Source: Mucilaginibacter cryoferens
Lineage (GTDB): Bacteria > Bacteroidota > Bacteroidia > Sphingobacteriales > Sphingobacteriaceae
Assembly: GCF_014205845.1 (NCBI RefSeq)
Contig: NZ_JACHCR010000020.1
Location: 1-64,000, forward strand
Length of the DNA: 64,000 nt
Reading direction: 5' to 3'
The notes under the pieces were generated by a model, which did no database searches, was not told the DNA's origin, and saw only the letters and a program-made list of their open reading frames with translations. Positions 17,629 to 27,883 of this stretch are shown piece after piece. The position numbers were made by a program, and so were the translations under genes. Each line of letters starts with the position of its first letter. Position 1 is the first letter of the stretch.

Positions 17629-20373
17629 TTATTTTATCTCCTGTAACGGGATCTGATCACCTGCGTACGCCAGGCATTGAATAGCCGCGAGCCCCCATTG
17701 CGCTACTGCATTGGTAGATACATCGGCATCCTCCTCAACCGGGTTAAGCACTGCAGCCCCGGTTATCTTTTTAATTTTGATTAGGCCTGGTTTAATACCG
17801 GCCTTCCCCCCATAAAATTCGGCCCAGGCCCGTGCAGCCAGTTTTGGATCTTTTGTTTTATAGGCCGCGTAAGCGGTCAACCGCGAATGTCCCTGGCCCA
17901 GATTTAGTTTGGTAAATGACTGGCCCAGCTCCTGCTGCTGTTCTTCCGGTTTTGCATTATACAACCGGCAATATTGCAGCCAGGCTTTTTCGAACGCTGG
18001 TACGTTAACCAACAGCAGTAATTCTTCGATAATTTCGGTAAGGCCAAATACCGCGTTCAGGTGGGATACACTAAATTCCTGGTTAGTGGTTATATCAAAC
18101 TTCCCGGTATCCAGGTGCAGGATGCCATGCCCGGTAAAAAAGCCATGCGGCTGAGCGGCAATGGTAATCATGCTATTGATGAGCTTCTGCTTTATAGGTT
18201 CACTGCCTGTTCGTTCCCATTCTGTAAGCCAGGCGGCGGCGATGGCACCATAGTCGGTACCAAACCCGGCCGGGATCTTATCTTCCGTAAATTCGGGCTG
18301 CTGTTGATCTCGTACACCCTCCAATTTGCGATTTGGTTGGATACGGCTCAACGCTTTAGCGGCATCTACCTGTTCCCGAAGCAGATCCCCAACACGCTCA
18401 TCCGCTGTAAGATAGTAATAGAACCGGCGGTTTGCAGCGGTACTAATGCGGAGTTGCTTGGCGCTATCGCCCCAATGCATCACATTATGCCTGGAACCCA
18501 ATGGCGCAAACCTGCCCAGATGATGAACATCAACCTCGCCGGTATGCCGGGTCATGGCTTCCGCGATATGGAAAACATCTGCCCGCTGGGTTTTGAGATA
18601 GTAATACCACAACCACAGATCGGTAGATAGTTCTGAATTATCCCAGCCAAAGCCACCTACATCATATCGCCAGGTATGCCGGTCGCTATCATAAGTATGC
18701 ATAAAATCGCCATAGTTCCAAAAGCCGTACCAATGGTGGTAATCAACCTGTTTCTTATAATATTCAAAATAACCCTGAAGCTGCTGCTCTAAAGCCGCCT
18801 TTGCCAAATTTGTTCTGTCTTCTACAGTCCAGTTACCACCAAAAACCTGCTGCTCCTGCAAATAGGCATGGTCACCTATCAATCGTGCCGGGGTTTCAAA
18901 AGCATTAGCTATGTTACGCAGTTCTTCCCGCTCCGGTGTAGCGCTTACTGCTTTTATAACCAGTTCACTCGTGCGCGCAACTCCCTGCGGGGTTCCAAAA
19001 CCGGGCTCGTAATCTTCGTAAGTAATATCCAGTGCATCGCGTTGCTTTTCGTAGGTGCTCTCGCCCATACCGTCATGATAAAAGCGAAGATCCATCGCCG
19101 GGGTTTCAGGCGACCATAACCACAGGATGATCTTGCCAACATCAGAAGCTGCATTGCGGATATCAAGCTGCGCCGGGAAACTTTGCCAGAAATTTCTGAT
19201 CCCGGCTATCAGCCCACCGTCCGGCGTACCCAGGTAAACCGTTCCCAAAGCCCGGCTACCTGCCCCCGAATTAAGCCAGCTGTGCCCTCCTTTTGTGCGT
19301 TTACGAATGGTGAAACCAGATGAGTTGCTTTGAAGCAGGGTATAGTCGCCAAAGGCCGGGATATATTGCAGGTTCTTTTTAACATCCTCCGGAAACTGTT
19401 CTACGGGAGGTGTTGCCCTCCCATTAAGCTGAGCCTCCGTGATGATTTTTCCGGGGTTTCTTCGCAAACCGGTAAGCCCCCTTACAGCTTCGGCAAACAA
19501 GCCATCATTTTCGCTATTAACAAACCGAATATGGCGATTATGCAGTTCGCCGCTAAGTGGTACATCAAAGCTGAGTCCTAAACCTTTGATAAATTGCGTT
19601 TGCTCATCGGCGTTGTAAACAAGGGTATGGATGATCCTGATCTCGTCGCTGCCTGTATAAAAGTAAAGGCGAACGATAAATGGTAACAAATTGAGCTCTC
19701 CATTACTGTACACACCGGAAATTTTGACAACTGCCCTGATAGGTCCGTCCTGTTCAAGTTCTACCCTGGTAATTGTACCGGTAAGATTCTTCCGGCTGAT
19801 TGAGGTTGTATCATCCTCATCCGGACTGTTTTGTATCAGCAGCAGCAGTTTCCCATCTTTTGCGATAACTTTATTTTTGATGGATAAGCTGCTGATTAGT
19901 GTATTGCCGGATTTGGGTATAATGCATTTAACAGCACCCGTATCAATAGTTATCTCGTCTGATGAAGTATTAACGCTAAGCCCGGAAATATTGCCGGTGA
20001 GTTTACCGGCAACAACAGCATAGTTGGAGCCAGAAGATAAGCCTGGAGCTGCCGCATGCGCCGTCCACTTCAGTGAACCGTCTGGCCAGTAAGCCAGCGG
20101 CCACGATTGGATTGCTGACTTGCTATTGTCCTGATCTTTTAAATAAAACGAACTACCAGCTTTGATTTTTCCTTTTGGCCAGGGAATGCCCCAGGTAAAA
20201 CCGGCCGATGATCCCTTGATTGTTTTTTGAACCCAGGTGAGGGGAGCCTCAAACGCCGGGGCTTTTAAAGACAACTTATTTAAAATACCCCCATTTAATA
20301 CCAAAGGTGTTCCAGACATGATGATGGAATCTTTTAAAAACTCCCTCCTGGATAAGATGTATCTGCTTTTCAT
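17629..20373 (-). CDS. exo-rhamnogalacturonan lyase-like protein (YetA/PL26 type), Tat signal
   Basis: A 914-residue exported protein. The N-terminus has a twin-arginine motif SRREFLKDS followed by a hydrophobic stretch, so Tat export is likely. TWGIPWPKGKI and SWPLAYWPDGSLKWTAHA match the first RIFT-barrel domain of the YetA/PcRGLX (PL26) family. The later part holds the catalytic alpha-barrel segments such as YKKQVDYHHWYGFWNYGDF and WDNSELSTDLWLWYY. Such enzymes remove unsaturated rhamnogalacturonan units from chain ends. The PL11 lyase begins 9 bp downstream. Exact substrate is inferred from the family and the neighbours. Confidence 0.8.
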   Translation of the reverse strand: MKSRYILSRREFLKDSIIMSGTPLVLNGGILNKLSLKAPAFEAPLTWVQKTIKGSSAGFTWGIPWPKGKIKAGSSFYLKDQDNSKSAIQSWPLAYWPDGSLKWTAHAAAPGLSSGSNYAVVAGKLTGNISGLSVNTSSDEITIDTGAVKCIIPKSGNTLISSLSIKNKVIAKDGKLLLLIQNSPDEDDTTSISRKNLTGTITRVELEQDGPIRAVVKISGVYSNGELNLLPFIVRLYFYTGSDEIRIIHTLVYNADEQTQFIKGLGLSFDVPLSGELHNRHIRFVNSENDGLFAEAVRGLTGLRRNPGKIITEAQLNGRATPPVEQFPEDVKKNLQYIPAFGDYTLLQSNSSGFTIRKRTKGGHSWLNSGAGSRALGTVYLGTPDGGLIAGIRNFWQSFPAQLDIRNAASDVGKIILWLWSPETPAMDLRFYHDGMGESTYEKQRDALDITYEDYEPGFGTPQGVARTSELVIKAVSATPEREELRNIANAFETPARLIGDHAYLQEQQVFGGNWTVEDRTNLAKAALEQQLQGYFEYYKKQVDYHHWYGFWNYGDFMHTYDSDRHTWRYDVGGFGWDNSELSTDLWLWYYYLKTQRADVFHIAEAMTRHTGEVDVHHLGRFAPLGSRHNVMHWGDSAKQLRISTAANRRFYYYLTADERVGDLLREQVDAAKALSRIQPNRKLEGVRDQQQPEFTEDKIPAGFGTDYGAIAAAWLTEWERTGSEPIKQKLINSMITIAAQPHGFFTGHGILHLDTGKFDITTNQEFSVSHLNAVFGLTEIIEELLLLVNVPAFEKAWLQYCRLYNAKPEEQQQELGQSFTKLNLGQGHSRLTAYAAYKTKDPKLAARAWAEFYGGKAGIKPGLIKIKKITGAAVLNPVEEDADVSTNAVAQWGLAAIQCLAYAGDQIPLQEIK

Positions 20374-20550
20374 TGAACATAACGTTAAAACGGCAATTAA
20401 GCCATTATAACTATGGTGTTCATTTTACCGGCTATCCCCCAAAAAACAGTGAAATATTACACAAGTTCAAAAGTTGGGGATTAATAAAGCCAGGTATTTA
20501 TTTTAGCAAGTCTGAATAAGAAGAAAGGGGTAGTAAACATCCAAAATCAA

Positions 20551-20593
20551 TAAAAAAGGTTTACAATCCCCGATTTGCCGGGATTGTAAACCT
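20551..20593 (-). terminator. strong terminator after the second susD
   Basis: AGGTTTACAATCCC (20557-20570) and its exact complement (20580-20593) form a 14-bp stem, with a T6 run on the minus strand beyond it. It lies 22 bp past the susD stop. It should limit read-through from the SusCD genes into the lyase operon, so the lyases may have their own promoter. Confidence 0.85.
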
Positions 20594-20614
20594 GTACATT
20601 AATTAACTAAAATA

Positions 20615-22231
20615 CTAATAACCTGGATTTTGCTTTAAATTTTTATCAAGGTCAATTTCGGTTTGCGGTATTGGCCATAAATAATTTTTATCGGCAAACA
20701 CCCTTGTCTCGATGTTTAACGGCGCACCTGTTACAGTATATTTACCGGTAGAGGGGGTTATCGTTCCAAGTTTAGCGCCATAAATAGGGCCAGACATTAC
20801 CTGCGAACCAATTCCCCAGCGTTGGATATCAAAAAAGCGCAGACCTTCAAATGCAAGCTCAACCCGGCGTTCGTTGCGTACCAGGGTACGCAAGGTGGCT
20901 TGATTACCGTATACTGCTTTATCAACAGCAGGCATGCCCGCTCTTACCCGTACCGCGTTTATATCATCATACACGGTACCATCAATTTTACCCAACTCTA
21001 TTTTCGCTTCGGCATCAGTTAATAAAACTTCCGAATAACGGATAAGCGGTATATTCAAACCGGCGTTGAATAACTGACTAAAGTCGGTTAGGTTTGAGTT
21101 ATACTTTTTTACCAGGTAGGCAGTTGGCGAAGTATTATTACGGCTTGCATAATAATCGGCAGATGTTGTAGTAAAAGGATCGTAGTAAGTAGGGTTACCG
21201 TTCACTTGCGTAAATGATTCGCCCGGATACATAATAGTAGCTGCCAGGCGTGGGTCGCGATTGGCATAAGGATTAGCTGCATCAAAACCCGATGCGGGAT
21301 CGGTAATAGGTTTACCATTGGCCATCTCATAGGCGTCTACAAGGCTTTGTACCGGGATGAAAGATGAATAACCACCCGAAGAGTTTGATGCCATTTTGCC
21401 TGGCATATTATTAGAGTAGGTTGATTGCACATATTGCGCTGATATAATTATCTCAGAATTATTATTCTGGGTTTTCATTCGGAAAAGATCAGTATAGCTT
21501 GGGTATAAAACATAACCCATTTGCATCACTGCCTGGCAATCGGTAATACAATCAGCATAATTACCATTATAAAGTTCAATCCTTGCCTTTAAAGCCAAAG
21601 CCGCACCTTTAGTAACATGGCCATCTCCCGAGTTGGGAGTAACTGATAAATCAGTAGCAGCGGCGGCAAGTTCGCTTATGATAAATTTAACAACGTCGGC
21701 TTTTGGTGTTCTTACCGAGGCAAGAGACTGATCTGCTGTAAGCACTGTTGTAACCAATGGCACATCGCCATACAGCTGGCTCATTATAGCGTATTTATAT
21801 GCACGTATAAACCTCACCTGGGCTATCATATTTGCTTTTAGCGTTGCATCCATAGGTGTTTTACCTATGTTGGCTAAAAAGAAATTACACTTGGTTATAG
21901 TTACATAATCGTATAAGTTGTAAGCCTTAGTTGTAGGATACGATAAAACACCAACAAGTGAAGGATTAACGCTGCCGTTACCATATACCAGCAGGCCTTC
22001 CCATGGGTATTGGTCAAAACCATTATCCGATGCGCAATCACTGCCAATAACAAAATCTGCGTTTATCCAGCCATTATAAACACCCACAAGCGCTGCATTT
22101 GCATCATTTGCCGAGGTCCATAAATTGTTATTAGTATATCCGTCCAGCGGGCTTCTGTCTAAAAAGTCCTTTTTACAGGCCGAAAACAGAAGGAGTATTG
22201 CCAATATATTTAGAATAAATTTATTTCTCAT
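20615..22231 (-). CDS. SusD/RagB-family glycan-binding lipoprotein
   Basis: A 538-residue surface lipoprotein with signal and lipobox FSAC (Cys at about 19). Family features include IAQVRFIRAYKYAIMSQLYGD in the N-terminal TPR region, PLIRYSEVLLTDAEAKIELG, and VRNERRVELAFEGLRFFDIQRW near the C-terminus, ending KQNPGY. It lies 20 bp downstream of its SusC partner and is followed by a strong terminator. Confidence 0.95.
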   Translation of the reverse strand: MRNKFILNILAILLLFSACKKDFLDRSPLDGYTNNNLWTSANDANAALVGVYNGWINADFVIGSDCASDNGFDQYPWEGLLVYGNGSVNPSLVGVLSYPTTKAYNLYDYVTITKCNFFLANIGKTPMDATLKANMIAQVRFIRAYKYAIMSQLYGDVPLVTTVLTADQSLASVRTPKADVVKFIISELAAAATDLSVTPNSGDGHVTKGAALALKARIELYNGNYADCITDCQAVMQMGYVLYPSYTDLFRMKTQNNNSEIIISAQYVQSTYSNNMPGKMASNSSGGYSSFIPVQSLVDAYEMANGKPITDPASGFDAANPYANRDPRLAATIMYPGESFTQVNGNPTYYDPFTTTSADYYASRNNTSPTAYLVKKYNSNLTDFSQLFNAGLNIPLIRYSEVLLTDAEAKIELGKIDGTVYDDINAVRVRAGMPAVDKAVYGNQATLRTLVRNERRVELAFEGLRFFDIQRWGIGSQVMSGPIYGAKLGTITPSTGKYTVTGAPLNIETRVFADKNYLWPIPQTEIDLDKNLKQNPGY

Positions 22232-22251
22232 GATTTAAATTTTTGAAAGTC

Positions 22252-25200
22252 TTAAAAAGTTACATTTAGACCTAAAGAATTAATTTTTACCTGGGGGTAA
22301 CCACTTCCGTCTGCACTAAGGGGAGCTTCGGGATCTATCCATTTATAAAAGCTGGTAAATGTGAAAAGATTTTGCCCGCTATAATATACCCGAAGTTTGC
22401 TGATCCCTATACTTTTTGCCCAGGCTGCGGGTAGTGTATACCCTAATTGCACATTTTTTAATCGCAGGTAACTTGCGTTTCTAACCCAAAACGATGAAAC
22501 AGTAGATGAAGGGTCGTTTTGCGTATAATTTAACCATAAGCGCGGAAAAGTGGCGTTTGTATTGTCCGGCGTCCAGCTGTCTAACATGGCAGAGGTTGGC
22601 TTACCCACAGCAATTCCGTTTTGTCCCAATGCAACCGACTGGATATAATTTTTAACGTTGGCAGCGCCCTGAAAAAATGCGGAAAGATCAAATTGTTTCC
22701 AGTTCAGATTTAAATTTAAGCCGAACGTTACCTTAGGGAAATTAGATCCTAATACAGTTCTGTCGCTTGCATCTATTTTGCCATCACCATTGAGATCCTT
22801 ATACATAATATCGCCGGGGCCGGTATTGGGGTTTATGGCCGTTTGGCTGGCATGTGCTGCAACCTGTGCCTGGTTTTGAAACAAACCTTCACTCACATAG
22901 CCATAAAAAGAGCCCTGTGGCTGCCCAACTTGATTTATAATGCCGCCGTTTATTTGAGGTGCATTTGTGGTTCCCAGCTGTAATACTTTATTGGTTATTA
23001 GAGAAGCGTTGCCGGTAACGTTCCATCTAAAATCGCCTGCCCTATCATGATAACTCAGCGCAAGCTCCCAACCGGCGTTTCGATAAGTTGAGCCGTTAAC
23101 AAACGGTGCAGTCAATCCGTAAGTTTGCGGAAGTGTTACCTGATACAGGGCATCACTTGTTTTTTTATAAAAATAATCGGCAGTAAAGCTAAATACGTTT
23201 AGGAAATCAGCATCTAAACCAATATCTGTTTGCGTGCTTTTTTCCCATACTATATTGGGATAAACTCCGGCTGTTGGTGCAAGGCCGCCAACAATAGAGC
23301 CTCCAAAGGGATAATTTTGGCCAGAGCTTACCGTTGCAATGGCCGGATAGTATCCTGTGATATCCTGGTTACCTAATTTACCCCAGGATGCACGTAACTT
23401 TAAATTGGGTATTACAGATTTTAACTTGCTAAAAAAGTCTTCTTCAGATATTCTCCAGCCTATTGATCCACCGGGGAAAACGCCCCATCTGTTAGCAGGC
23501 GCGAAGCGAGATGACCCATCATCTCTAATATCGCCCTCTAATAAGTATTTACCTTTATAATCGTAATTAACCCGGCCAAAAAATGATCGCTGCGCTGAAT
23601 CATAAGCGTCATTTGCGGTCGACTGATCTGCAGGCGGTGCCGCATTCAGCGCACTTAAACTATTGTTTACAAAATTTTGCCTATAACCGGTCAAATTGTA
23701 ATTATGGCTGTACTCCTGCGATGCACCGGCTAACACTTTAATACTGTGATTACCTATTTGGGTTCCGTATTCTAATAATGCTTGCGGCGAAATGTAGGTA
23801 AAACTACTATAATACTGCGTTGAATTATTAACGTTTGCCTGGCCAAGAGTACTGCCGTCAGGATTATAATATTGTACAGATGCAACAAAAGTAGAGTTTT
23901 GATTGGTATTAAGCTTGTAGTTTAATGACGGCTTAAAGTGCAACCCTTTTACTATCTCCCAGTCGGCACCAACACTTCCCTGAAAATTATAAGAATTTTG
24001 TTTATCGAATGATGGAGAATTGATCCATGCCAAAGGGCTTCCATCTGATATACTTCCATAATCGCCATTCTTAAAATACGCGGGGATTATTGGTGAAATT
24101 CTGTTGAATTGGAAGATAACCTGTGGAAAACCCGGAGTACCCGCCCGTGAGCTTTGCGGTTCTGTTAGCGGCTGATAGGCATAAGAGAAATACCCAAAAA
24201 CAGATAAATTATCTTTTAATTTGGTGTTTAAATTTAAGCGTGTGGTGTATCTCTGCGTATTGGTATTTTTAGTAATACCATTTTGATCAAAATAGCCTAT
24301 AGAAAGAGCATAAGTTGTTTTGTCGCTACCGCCGCTAACACCTAAATAGTGATTTTGTTGAAAGCCATTGCCATTATAAAACAGGCCCAGCCAATCTGTA
24401 TTGGGATAATTATACGGATCTGAACCATCTTTAAATTTTTGTATTTCCGCATCAGTATAAACAGCCGTCTGGCCTTCATTTACACGTGCCTGATCATACA
24501 TGGAGGCTGCTTGCCAGGAAGGCAGATAATCGGGCAGCGCTACGGCTTTATTTTTACCGAAAGAATTACTATAAGTAATCACCGCGGTTCCCTTTTTTCC
24601 TTTTTTGGTAGTAATTACCAGAACCCCGCCCGAGGCACGGTTTCCATAAATTGATGCAGAAGCAGCGTCTTTTAAAACAGAAACATTGTCGATATCATCG
24701 GGATTGATGCTATTCAGTTCACTGGTTCCAGAAATAACACCATCAATAACCACTAACGCGTTGGTAGCATTCAACGATTGCCCCCGCAGACTAATGGTAC
24801 CTGCATCTTTACCCGGTTGACCGCTGGTGGATACAATAGTAAGACCTGGAACAGTACCTGCCAGCGCATTAGTAACACCCGTAACCGGCCTGTTCTCTAA
24901 CTGTGCAGCGCCAACAGTTGATACCGCACCTGTGAGGTTTGCTTTTTTCTGGGTACCATAACCCACAACCACAACTTCAGAAAGTTTTGAATCCTGATCT
25001 GCTAAAATAACATCTATCCTGGTTTTATCGCCTACGGCAATCTCCTGGGTTAAAAAACCAATAAAACTAAAAGTTAATACCTCATTACTATTATTTACCG
25101 TAATAGTATAGCTACCATCGGCATTGGTTTGTGTACCAATTGCCGTTCCTTTAATTTTAACACTAACACCAGGAATAGGTTGGCCTTTTGAATCTTTAAC

Positions 25201-25608
25201 TATACCCTTAACCAAAATAGCCGGCACAGGTTTTTCTTCCTGTTTTTGGGGTGTAATTACAATGGTATTATCATTAATAACATAAGTAAATGGTTGCCCC
25301 TGAAAGCATTGCGCTAAGGCATTAACCAAACTTGTATTATTAATGTGCACATTTACCGATACCGCCTTTTTGATCATTTGCGCATCGTAAATTATATTAA
25401 AGCCACTTTGTTTTTGAATTTCTTTTAAAGTGGACGTTAATGAGGCGTTAGATGCATTTAAGCTAATTGTTTGCGCTGCGGTTGATGCTGCGCTAACCTG
25501 TAGTATAGAAATCAGAAGTAAAAAGACTGACAACCTCATAATAAGAAAAAGCTTGGATAGGACACAGGAGAGCCTCCTGCATTTGATTGCAATTAAAATT
25601 TTATACAT
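22252..25608 (-). CDS. SusC/RagA-family TonB-linked outer-membrane transporter
   Basis: A 1118-residue TonB-dependent transporter. After the signal region (about 1-45) come an STN domain (about 48-120, ending TIVITPQ), a CarboxypepD_reg-like domain (about 133-205), and the plug with VVVVGYGTQKKANLTGAV. The barrel ends KINSLGLNVTF. As with the other SusC here, the STN domain and the sigma/FecR pair just upstream imply control by trans-envelope signalling. The likely cargo is rhamnogalacturonan oligosaccharide, judged from the lyase genes downstream. Confidence 0.95.
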   Translation of the reverse strand: MYKILIAIKCRRLSCVLSKLFLIMRLSVFLLLISILQVSAASTAAQTISLNASNASLTSTLKEIQKQSGFNIIYDAQMIKKAVSVNVHINNTSLVNALAQCFQGQPFTYVINDNTIVITPQKQEEKPVPAILVKGIVKDSKGQPIPGVSVKIKGTAIGTQTNADGSYTITVNNSNEVLTFSFIGFLTQEIAVGDKTRIDVILADQDSKLSEVVVVGYGTQKKANLTGAVSTVGAAQLENRPVTGVTNALAGTVPGLTIVSTSGQPGKDAGTISLRGQSLNATNALVVIDGVISGTSELNSINPDDIDNVSVLKDAASASIYGNRASGGVLVITTKKGKKGTAVITYSNSFGKNKAVALPDYLPSWQAASMYDQARVNEGQTAVYTDAEIQKFKDGSDPYNYPNTDWLGLFYNGNGFQQNHYLGVSGGSDKTTYALSIGYFDQNGITKNTNTQRYTTRLNLNTKLKDNLSVFGYFSYAYQPLTEPQSSRAGTPGFPQVIFQFNRISPIIPAYFKNGDYGSISDGSPLAWINSPSFDKQNSYNFQGSVGADWEIVKGLHFKPSLNYKLNTNQNSTFVASVQYYNPDGSTLGQANVNNSTQYYSSFTYISPQALLEYGTQIGNHSIKVLAGASQEYSHNYNLTGYRQNFVNNSLSALNAAPPADQSTANDAYDSAQRSFFGRVNYDYKGKYLLEGDIRDDGSSRFAPANRWGVFPGGSIGWRISEEDFFSKLKSVIPNLKLRASWGKLGNQDITGYYPAIATVSSGQNYPFGGSIVGGLAPTAGVYPNIVWEKSTQTDIGLDADFLNVFSFTADYFYKKTSDALYQVTLPQTYGLTAPFVNGSTYRNAGWELALSYHDRAGDFRWNVTGNASLITNKVLQLGTTNAPQINGGIINQVGQPQGSFYGYVSEGLFQNQAQVAAHASQTAINPNTGPGDIMYKDLNGDGKIDASDRTVLGSNFPKVTFGLNLNLNWKQFDLSAFFQGAANVKNYIQSVALGQNGIAVGKPTSAMLDSWTPDNTNATFPRLWLNYTQNDPSSTVSSFWVRNASYLRLKNVQLGYTLPAAWAKSIGISKLRVYYSGQNLFTFTSFYKWIDPEAPLSADGSGYPQVKINSLGLNVTF

Positions 25609-25768
25609 TTGAATGAGGGTAAATAATTGGTTACTGAATACGATTATTTGTTTACCTGAAACGTAATACCAGGGGTGGTTCGAACACCTCTGGTTATTTA
25701 CAAGACTAATACCGGGAACTAAACAAATGCTCCCGATGATTACAGATAGTATAATAGGGAAAATAAAA

Positions 25769-26920
25769 CTACTTCATAATAATTATCCTCCTTCCTTCAA
25801 GCTTATAATGTATGGTTTGGGTAAGTTGTATATTGTTTAGCAATTCGGTTATATTTTTGTATTTGGATATAGTACCTCCAAACTCTTTGTTTTGCACTCC
25901 ATCTTTATATTCAACATCAACATCATACCACCTGCTAACCTGTTTCATTATATTGGCAATACTTTGATCATGAAATATAAAAAGGCCATTTTTCCAGGCC
26001 GTAATTTCTTCGGTATCTACAAAACGGGTTTTAATTGGTAAACCCGGTTCACCTGTTACTCCCTGCTGCCCGGGTTTAAGCATTACTGTGGCACCTGCGT
26101 AAGTCATACTAACAGAGCCCTCTAACAGTGTAGTAGCTATGCTGGAATTATCGGTATAGGCATTTACATTAAAATGCGTACCAAATACCTGTATCTGCGT
26201 TCCGTTTGCCTTTACTATAAAGGGTTTTACTTTGTTCTTTGCCACCTCAAAATAAGCCTCACCGCTTAATTCAACCTGCCTGTTTTTACCGGTAAATGCT
26301 TGCGGAAATTTGATAGACGATGCTGCATTTAGCCAAATTTTTGTCCCATCTTCTAAATCAATCTGATACTGGCCGCCGCGCGGGGTTGTAATTGTATTAA
26401 TTTCGGCCGACGCTGCCGTATTTTCACCCGAAACACTTTTGTTAAAATGATAAACTAAAACACCGTTGCCTGTTTTATTTACCTTGATACCAGCATTTTG
26501 AGAAATATTTCCATTTTTGGCATCATCCAATACAACCTGGGTGCCGTTTGCAAGCGTTAAAATAGCTTTATTACCTCCGGGGGCTATATCGTTTTTGAGT
26601 AATTGGTTTTTTGTTGTCAAATTACCGATGACCGGCTTTTTTAAGAGAAAATAGGCACCTGATAAAAAGCAGAAAAGAATTATCGCGGCAGCGATGGAAT
26701 ACCATTTTTTTAATTGTCGTATATTATTATCGTCAGGAATTTCTTGCAGTATCCGGTTCCAGATCAATCGTTCTTCTTCTAAGACATCCTCTGGACCCTC
26801 AGCAGCCTCTTGTTTGGCAGCCTCATGAAAATACCAGCGGTCCAAAAGCGCCTGCTCTTCCGCCGTACATTGGCCGAGTTTATTTTTATTCAGTAAATCC
26901 TGGGCTTGGTCCCTGGTCAT
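25769..26920 (-). CDS. FecR-family anti-sigma factor
   Basis: A 383-residue single-pass membrane protein. The cytoplasmic N-terminus (TRDQAQDLLNKNKLGQCTAE) is followed by a membrane segment (IAAAIILFCFLSGAYFLL). The periplasmic FecR domain includes TPRGGQYQIDLEDGTKIWLN and LSGEAYFEVAKNK, and the C-terminus is DUF4974-like (VSRWYDVDVEYKDG). The open frame reaches further upstream only to a TTG inside the sigma gene, so the ATG at 26920 is preferred. It lies 70 bp after the sigma factor and 160 bp before susC. Confidence 0.92.
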   Translation of the reverse strand: MTRDQAQDLLNKNKLGQCTAEEQALLDRWYFHEAAKQEAAEGPEDVLEEERLIWNRILQEIPDDNNIRQLKKWYSIAAAIILFCFLSGAYFLLKKPVIGNLTTKNQLLKNDIAPGGNKAILTLANGTQVVLDDAKNGNISQNAGIKVNKTGNGVLVYHFNKSVSGENTAASAEINTITTPRGGQYQIDLEDGTKIWLNAASSIKFPQAFTGKNRQVELSGEAYFEVAKNKVKPFIVKANGTQIQVFGTHFNVNAYTDNSSIATTLLEGSVSMTYAGATVMLKPGQQGVTGEPGLPIKTRFVDTEEITAWKNGLFIFHDQSIANIMKQVSRWYDVDVEYKDGVQNKEFGGTISKYKNITELLNNIQLTQTIHYKLEGRRIIIMK

Positions 26921-26990
26921 GGTTTTATTAATTGGTTGTTTAAGGTAAACGGCCGGCAGAACAGGAAGTAGTAGACGAAATGAAAAAAAA

Positions 26991-27572
26991 TTACAATTTA
27001 GATAAAAATATAATTGCAATGGAGAGGTGGCGTAGTTTAGGGCGGATTATAGCGATGGCATTGCTGATTTGTTTTTTAACCGTTTTGTCGGAAATGTTCA
27101 GTTGATCGGCAATTTCTATATAAGTTAGGTGCTCGTTAATTCGCATTTCAAAAATCTGCTTCATTTTTGCAGGTAACCGCTCAATTTCATGCTGGAGGGC
27201 CTGTAGTAGTTCCTTTTCCTCAATACGTGCTAATATCTGGTTACCATGTGCCTCTGTAAAAGATGATAAGGAGTCTAAATAATCCAAACGGATACGTTTG
27301 TGGGCTATCAGGTCAAGAACCTTATTTTTTGTGGATACGAAAAGATATCCGGCTAAATTAACATCGGGATTGATGGATTGGCCTTTCAGCCATAAAGAGG
27401 TAAATATTTCTTGTACTACATCTCTTGCATCATCTTCACTTTTGAGCATTTTTAGTGCATGCATATACATCACCGTCCAATAACGCTGATAAATTTTGGC
27501 AAATGCCGCCCTATTACCCTCTCTTAAAAGAGCAACCAGTTCATGGTCAATAACTATCCATTCAGCAGACAT
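26991..27572 (-). CDS. ECF RNA polymerase sigma factor
   Basis: A 193-residue sigma factor from the ATG at 27572 (MSAEWIVIDHELVALLREGN). Region 2 includes AFAKIYQRYWTVMYMHALKM and DDARDVVQEIFTSLW, and region 4 includes MRINEHLTYIEIADQLNIS and KTVKKQISNAIAIIRPKL. An ATG 45 codons upstream is in frame, but the added residues look non-conserved, so the shorter start is chosen. It forms a regulatory pair with the FecR protein and presumably drives the SusCD and lyase genes. Confidence 0.9.
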   Translation of the reverse strand: MSAEWIVIDHELVALLREGNRAAFAKIYQRYWTVMYMHALKMLKSEDDARDVVQEIFTSLWLKGQSINPDVNLAGYLFVSTKNKVLDLIAHKRIRLDYLDSLSSFTEAHGNQILARIEEKELLQALQHEIERLPAKMKQIFEMRINEHLTYIEIADQLNISDKTVKKQISNAIAIIRPKLRHLSIAIIFLSKL

Positions 27573-27883
27573 AATTGGTTTATCAATCAAATGTAATGAA
27601 TTATTTAACTCTGCTTTTACTAACTTGTAGTTATTCAACTCCCCTCTTTCCGTCAATTCTTCCACCAAACGGTGTGACGCCAACACTGGCCAAAGTCCGA
27701 ATAGCATTCGTCGTTAAATATTTTTTTCTAAACAGACCCGGGGCTTAGTTACAATTAACCATGAATAGTCCTGCAACTTCCATTGATAATACATTTTGGG
27801 TTAACTGTTTAATACCTTCCTTTGTATTGCTACGATGCATGCTTAATGCCCCCCGTTATTAACTGCAAACAACATTATATAAA
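27573..27883. other. divergent intergenic region, no gene seen
   Basis: This lies between the divergently transcribed sigma factor and amidohydrolase genes and should hold both promoters. I see no full TTTG/TAnnTTTG match, no strong hairpin and no RNA gene. An in-frame extension of the sigma gene to 27707 is possible but unlikely. Confidence 0.4.
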
